Notes under the pieces: generated by a model
Told to the model about the DNA's origin: nothing
Seen by the model: the letters and a program-made list of their open reading frames with translations, nothing else
The model's database searches: none
Shown: positions 61,118 to 64,000 of the stretch, in pieces
Layout: every line of letters starts with the position of its first letter
Position numbering within the stretch: position 1 is the stretch's first letter
Program-made: the position numbers and the translations under genes
Source of the DNA: an uncultured Lachnospiraceae bacterium
Lineage (GTDB): Bacteria > Bacillota > Clostridia > Lachnospirales > Lachnospiraceae
Assembly (NCBI GenBank): GCA_944384105.1
Contig: CALWSC010000096.1
Span: 1-64,000, forward strand
Direction of reading: 5' to 3'
DNA: 64,000 bases

Positions 61118-61441
61118 TCATTTCTTCAGCAGGCTTTTCAGCTGCAGCGCCTTGTCAATATTTCCCTCCACCTTCAGCTTCTGCAAAGTGACTGCCAGAA
61201 TCGGATCCAGCTTCCCGGAAGCAAGCTTTTCCAGCGTAGCAGCGCTGCAGGTAAAGAGCGCATCCCTGTCGTGATACTCATACGGCTCCACGATCACATT
61301 TCCGTCTTTTACCTCTACGTAAAAAGCTCCTTCACCTTCTCCCGTGATATTGAACTGAAATGCCAGATGCTCCTTTATGCCGCTTACATCAGCCCCCACG
61401 AGCATCCCCTTAACCTTTGAAAACAATTCTGCGTATGTCAT
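61118..61441 (-). CDS. SCP2-like lipid-binding protein
   Basis: The protein has 107 residues. The pattern YVEVKDGNVIVEPYEYHDRD, ALFTCSAATLEKLASGKLDP and LAVTLQKLKVEGNIDKALQL is the sterol-carrier-protein-2 fold, a hydrophobic pocket for lipids or fatty acyl groups. It is the first gene of the operon. ATG at 61441 (GGGAGG eight bases upstream) is preferred over a GTG one codon earlier. It may carry the hydrophobic substrate or product. Confidence 0.82.
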   Translation of the reverse strand: MTYAELFSKVKGMLVGADVSGIKEHLAFQFNITGEGEGAFYVEVKDGNVIVEPYEYHDRDALFTCSAATLEKLASGKLDPILAVTLQKLKVEGNIDKALQLKSLLKK

Positions 61442-61466
61442 CACGAATTCCTCCCTTTCTACATTT

Positions 61467-61528
61467 TTCGACTGATGGTCGAACTTTTGTTTAAAGACAC
61501 ATTATCATGTTTTCGACTGATGGTCAAG
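61467..61528. repeat. Two TetR operator copies between divergent promoters
   Basis: TTCGAC-TGATG-GTCGAA (61467-61483) is a perfect 6-bp dyad with a five-base centre. A second copy, TTCGAC-TGATG-GTCAAG (61512-61528), lies 45 bases on. Both sit between the SCP2-like gene and the tetR gene. Confidence 0.75.
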
Positions 61529-61669
61529 TTAATATTTTCCTATATTTTCCATTTTGCCGCTCTTCGGGAATCTTCTCGAATTTTATCTTGTAGTTTCCGC
61601 TTTCTCTGTGCTATACTACAAGCAGTCATTTACGAGATATCCTTGACTTACCAGAAAGGCGGAATTTAT

Positions 61670-62281
61670 ATGCCAGATCAGACAAAAGCCCAGAAGATTC
61701 TGGATGCGCTTCAGACACTGCTGGAAAACCGTGATATCCGAAGCATCTCTGTCAGCGAAATTGCTCAGACTGCCGGAATCGGCAAGGGCAGCATTTATTA
61801 CTATTTTCCCTCCAAGGACGCGATCCTGGAGGCTTTAATCAGACGCGATTACGAGAAGCCTCTGGCTGTTGCCAAGAGTCTCGCTCTCCGGACAGAGGTT
61901 TCTCCGTTTACCCGCATGGCAATGATCTTTCAGGCGTGCCGCACCTCCACGGCAGAGTATCTGCGCCGGGAAATTCCCGACTCGCTGGAGCCCAAGGAGC
62001 GCGCCTTTCTTCACCAGAAGTATCTCGGACACGTGATTGAGGAGTTAAAGCCCGTACTCGCTGAAATCATCCGCCAGGGTATTGAGGGCGGAGAAATCAG
62101 CTTCAGCGATCCGGCCGCACTTTCAGAGATCGTGCTCATTGTGCTTACAGTAAAGCTCGACAATACGCTTGTTCCCTCCTCCCCGGAGGAGATCGGAAAT
62201 ACCATCCGCGGGCTGATCGCTCTGCTGGAGAAAGGTACGGGGAATCCATCCGGATCGCTTAATTTTCTCATGTCCATCTGA
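61670..62281 (+). CDS. TetR-family transcriptional regulator
   Basis: The protein has 203 residues. The helix-turn-helix is SVSEIAQTAGIGKGSIYYYF (about 27-46). The C-terminal ligand domain is not similar to a regulator I can name. ATG at 61670 follows AAAGGCGGA; the frame upstream is intergenic. It is divergent from the five-gene acyl operon, and the operator copies at 61467-61528 suggest it represses that operon, responding to a lipid-like ligand. Confidence 0.9.
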   Translation: MPDQTKAQKILDALQTLLENRDIRSISVSEIAQTAGIGKGSIYYYFPSKDAILEALIRRDYEKPLAVAKSLALRTEVSPFTRMAMIFQACRTSTAEYLRREIPDSLEPKERAFLHQKYLGHVIEELKPVLAEIIRQGIEGGEISFSDPAALSEIVLIVLTVKLDNTLVPSSPEEIGNTIRGLIALLEKGTGNPSGSLNFLMSI

Positions 62282-62285
62282 AATT

Positions 62286-62318
62286 GCAAAAAAGCTGCCA
62301 ATCCGGCAGCTTTTTTGC
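62286..62318. terminator. Bidirectional terminator after tetR
   Basis: GCAAAAAAGCTGCC (62286-62299) and GGCAGCTTTTTTGC (62305-62318) pair perfectly around a five-base loop. T runs on both strands allow it to end tetR and the convergent membrane protein gene. Confidence 0.9.
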
Positions 62319-62336
62319 ATGACAGCTCTATATTTT

Positions 62337-63182
62337 CTATTTTCTTCTTTTTTGCTTCTTTCCCATCGCCTTTCCCGGAATCCAGAGCAGAATTCCGGTG
62401 AGCAGAAGCACGACCGCGTATACTGCCATTGCTCTCACATCTGGCCGCAGGGACTGCCCCAGATATCTCATCGAAAGCTCCTCCGTCAAAACCGGTACTG
62501 CGGCTGCCAGTGCCGCCCAGAGAATTCCCGCAAGAATATGCGCCGTTCCGATCGTCAAAAGGCTGTTTGATCTTCTGCTTCGTATAAAGACGATTCCCGT
62601 CAGAAAAAATACTCCTGCCAGGAGCACAAATCCCTTCGTCTGATCCGAACGGAAAAGTCCGTATGTCCAGACCGCTGAGCGTTCTCTGTCATCCAGTCCT
62701 GCGGTCATCCGGTCGCAGGCACTATTCAGCGCCTCCTCCACATTTGGAATCTGCCCTGATACCGCTGACTGTACCAGATCTGCTCCCATTCCCGGAAGAA
62801 CCGCCTCCAGTTCTTTGCCAGCCTGCTCTGTCACTTCACCGAAGAATACCTGCAGATGCTCCTGCACCTGCTTTTCATCCAATACCTGTGCGATGGATTC
62901 CTTATCCTTTAAAACGGCCTCCCCGGCTGCATCCATATACAATCGGGTCAGACTTTTCAGACTCTCGTTATCGGAGATTGCTGCGGCAATCTGTGATTTC
63001 ATCCCTTCGCTCACTGGCAGCGCGCCGCCCAGCGCTTCGTCTATCGCCTGTGTTATGACCTCCTCGCTGAATACGAAATCTGCCGCAGTCCTGCTCCCGA
63101 AGGAGGAAACTCCCACGGAAATCCCAAAGAGCAGCAGACACAGAAAATAGCAAAAGGTACAGCAAGATCTTATAAGTTTCAC
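62337..63182 (-). CDS. Membrane protein of unknown function
   Basis: The protein has 281 residues. An N-terminal signal-like membrane segment (5-25) is followed by a polar extracellular domain of about 140 residues rich in Glu and Ala helices, then three membrane segments (about 180-200, 208-228, 248-270) and a basic KKQKRRK end. I do not recognise a family. It overlaps the MATE gene upstream by four bases (ATGA), so the two are coupled. Confidence 0.7.
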   Translation of the reverse strand: MKLIRSCCTFCYFLCLLLFGISVGVSSFGSRTAADFVFSEEVITQAIDEALGGALPVSEGMKSQIAAAISDNESLKSLTRLYMDAAGEAVLKDKESIAQVLDEKQVQEHLQVFFGEVTEQAGKELEAVLPGMGADLVQSAVSGQIPNVEEALNSACDRMTAGLDDRERSAVWTYGLFRSDQTKGFVLLAGVFFLTGIVFIRSRRSNSLLTIGTAHILAGILWAALAAAVPVLTEELSMRYLGQSLRPDVRAMAVYAVVLLLTGILLWIPGKAMGKKQKRRK

Positions 63183-64000
63183 ACCTTGACTCCTCCTTGT
63201 AATTGTACAGTTTCCTTTTTGCTCATCTTTTTCCGCTCAATTCCGAAATAGACCGGAAGCAGCCATGCAAGCGCCGTCATCCACGCAAACGGCGTCGCAA
63301 AACAGATCGCCTTATACCCCAGATAAGAGGACACTACAGACGCGCACGCAACACGGGCGATCAGCTCAATGATACAGGCTCCGAACGGCGCCCAGGTATT
63401 TCCTATACTTTGGATCGCTGTTCGGTAGACCATCAAAGCGCCCAGGAAAAGATAGAACGGTACGATCACCCACAGATACTGATCAGAATAGCGGATAATC
63501 TCTGCCGTGGGGTTATTGACAAACATCGGCACTACAAAAGATTTCCCCAGAAGCAGCGCTGCTCCCATTACAATATTTAAACCGGAGAGCATTAAAAAGC
63601 AGCTTGTCACACCCGTGCGGATACGCTTCCACTTCTGTGCGCCAAAGTTCTGCGCCACATAGTTGGCTATCGCGATTCCCACCGCATTATCCACAAGCAC
63701 CGCAAGCTGGTCAACCTTGGACGCCGCCGTATACCCGGCAATCGCATCGGTTCCGATGTGGTTTACCGCCGCCTGCATTGCAAGCTGTCCGATGCACATG
63801 ACAGACATCTGGAATCCCATAGGAAAGCCGATTTTGATGTGCCGTATCACCGCGTCCTTCTGAAAGCAGAAGACTTTGCGCGTAATCTGAAGCACCTCAA
63901 ATTTTCTGCCCGCATACCAGATACACAGGACTGCCGAGATTAACTGTGCCAGCACGGTCGCCCATGCAGCTCCCGCAACATCCATCCGGAAAGGCACGAT
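63179..64000 (-). CDS. MATE-family efflux transporter, C-terminal part
   Basis: The last 273 codons of a MOP-superfamily transporter are present; the start lies beyond the window end. Visible are FPMGFQMSVMCIGQLAMQAAVN, AGYTAASKVDQLAVL, VAQNFGAQKWKRI and six membrane segments, typical of the second half of MATE proteins that expel drugs or metabolites in exchange for Na+ or H+. It is followed by the coupled membrane protein gene. Confidence 0.88.
   Translation of the reverse strand: MVPFRMDVAGAAWATVLAQLISAVLCIWYAGRKFEVLQITRKVFCFQKDAVIRHIKIGFPMGFQMSVMCIGQLAMQAAVNHIGTDAIAGYTAASKVDQLAVLVDNAVGIAIANYVAQNFGAQKWKRIRTGVTSCFLMLSGLNIVMGAALLLGKSFVVPMFVNNPTAEIIRYSDQYLWVIVPFYLFLGALMVYRTAIQSIGNTWAPFGACIIELIARVACASVVSSYLGYKAICFATPFAWMTALAWLLPVYFGIERKKMSKKETVQLQGGVKV

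Overview
The window reads as a chromosomal piece of a low-GC Gram-positive gut Firmicute, most likely a Lachnospiraceae-type Clostridium (inference). The reasons are AGGAGG-type ribosome sites throughout, a class B sortase with a PxTG-type substrate, CpsC/CpsD-type split chain-length regulators, LytTR and LCP proteins, a perfect cre-like site, and PxpABC linked to AccB/AccC. I saw no tRNA, rRNA or CRISPR array.

Region 1 (about 390-40200, almost all minus strand) is a very large surface-polysaccharide locus. Read in the direction of transcription, it starts with a LytTR response regulator. Next come a Wzz/CpsC-like protein, a tyrosine kinase, a broken SGNH-like gene, a polyprenyl-phosphate glycosyl-1-phosphate transferase, eight glycosyltransferases, a Wzy polymerase, a Wzx flippase, a fused pyruvyltransferase/Fe-S protein, a GH5 hydrolase, VioA-like and VioB-like sugar-modifying enzymes, an ABC exporter, UDP-sugar dehydrogenase, and a split pyruvyltransferase plus Fe-S protein pair. 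An XRE/degenerate ImmA pair and a decayed ISL3-type element (7487-9235) separate this from a second module with its own strong promoter (7218-7247). That module holds a second Wzz, kinase and SGNH-like set, then an LCP ligase, a class B sortase, a sortase substrate and a FlaA1-like dehydratase. The chain-length module is therefore present twice. The glycosyltransferase core looks AT-rich compared with both flanks.

Region 2 (40281-42610) is divergent. Four direct repeats spaced 18-20 bp lie next to the regulator promoter and in front of a plus-strand LCP gene. A chimeric gene downstream carries a truncated nucleotidyltransferase-like N-terminus and an internal strong ribosome site.

Region 3 (42678-51000) is metabolic. 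It has a sucrose-type PTS/GH32 operon with a LacI-family regulator and cre-like operators, a URO-D-family methyltransferase-like protein, a coiled-coil membrane protein, and a GntR/ABC operon whose promoter contains a nested four-half-site operator.

Region 4 (51000-56880) is an NRAMP-pxpB-pxpC-accB-accC-pxpA operon, probably 5-oxoproline or related carboxylase chemistry. A relic of an AAA-ATPase-like gene sits at its end.

Region 5 (56949-62318) is a compact five-gene operon (SCP2-like protein, alpha/beta hydrolase, stand-alone condensation-type acyltransferase, acyl carrier protein, AMP-forming ligase) opposite a TetR regulator with two operator copies. It looks like a small assembly-line system for an unknown acyl product and is my best candidate for an undescribed system. 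The window ends with a membrane protein and a partial MATE transporter.
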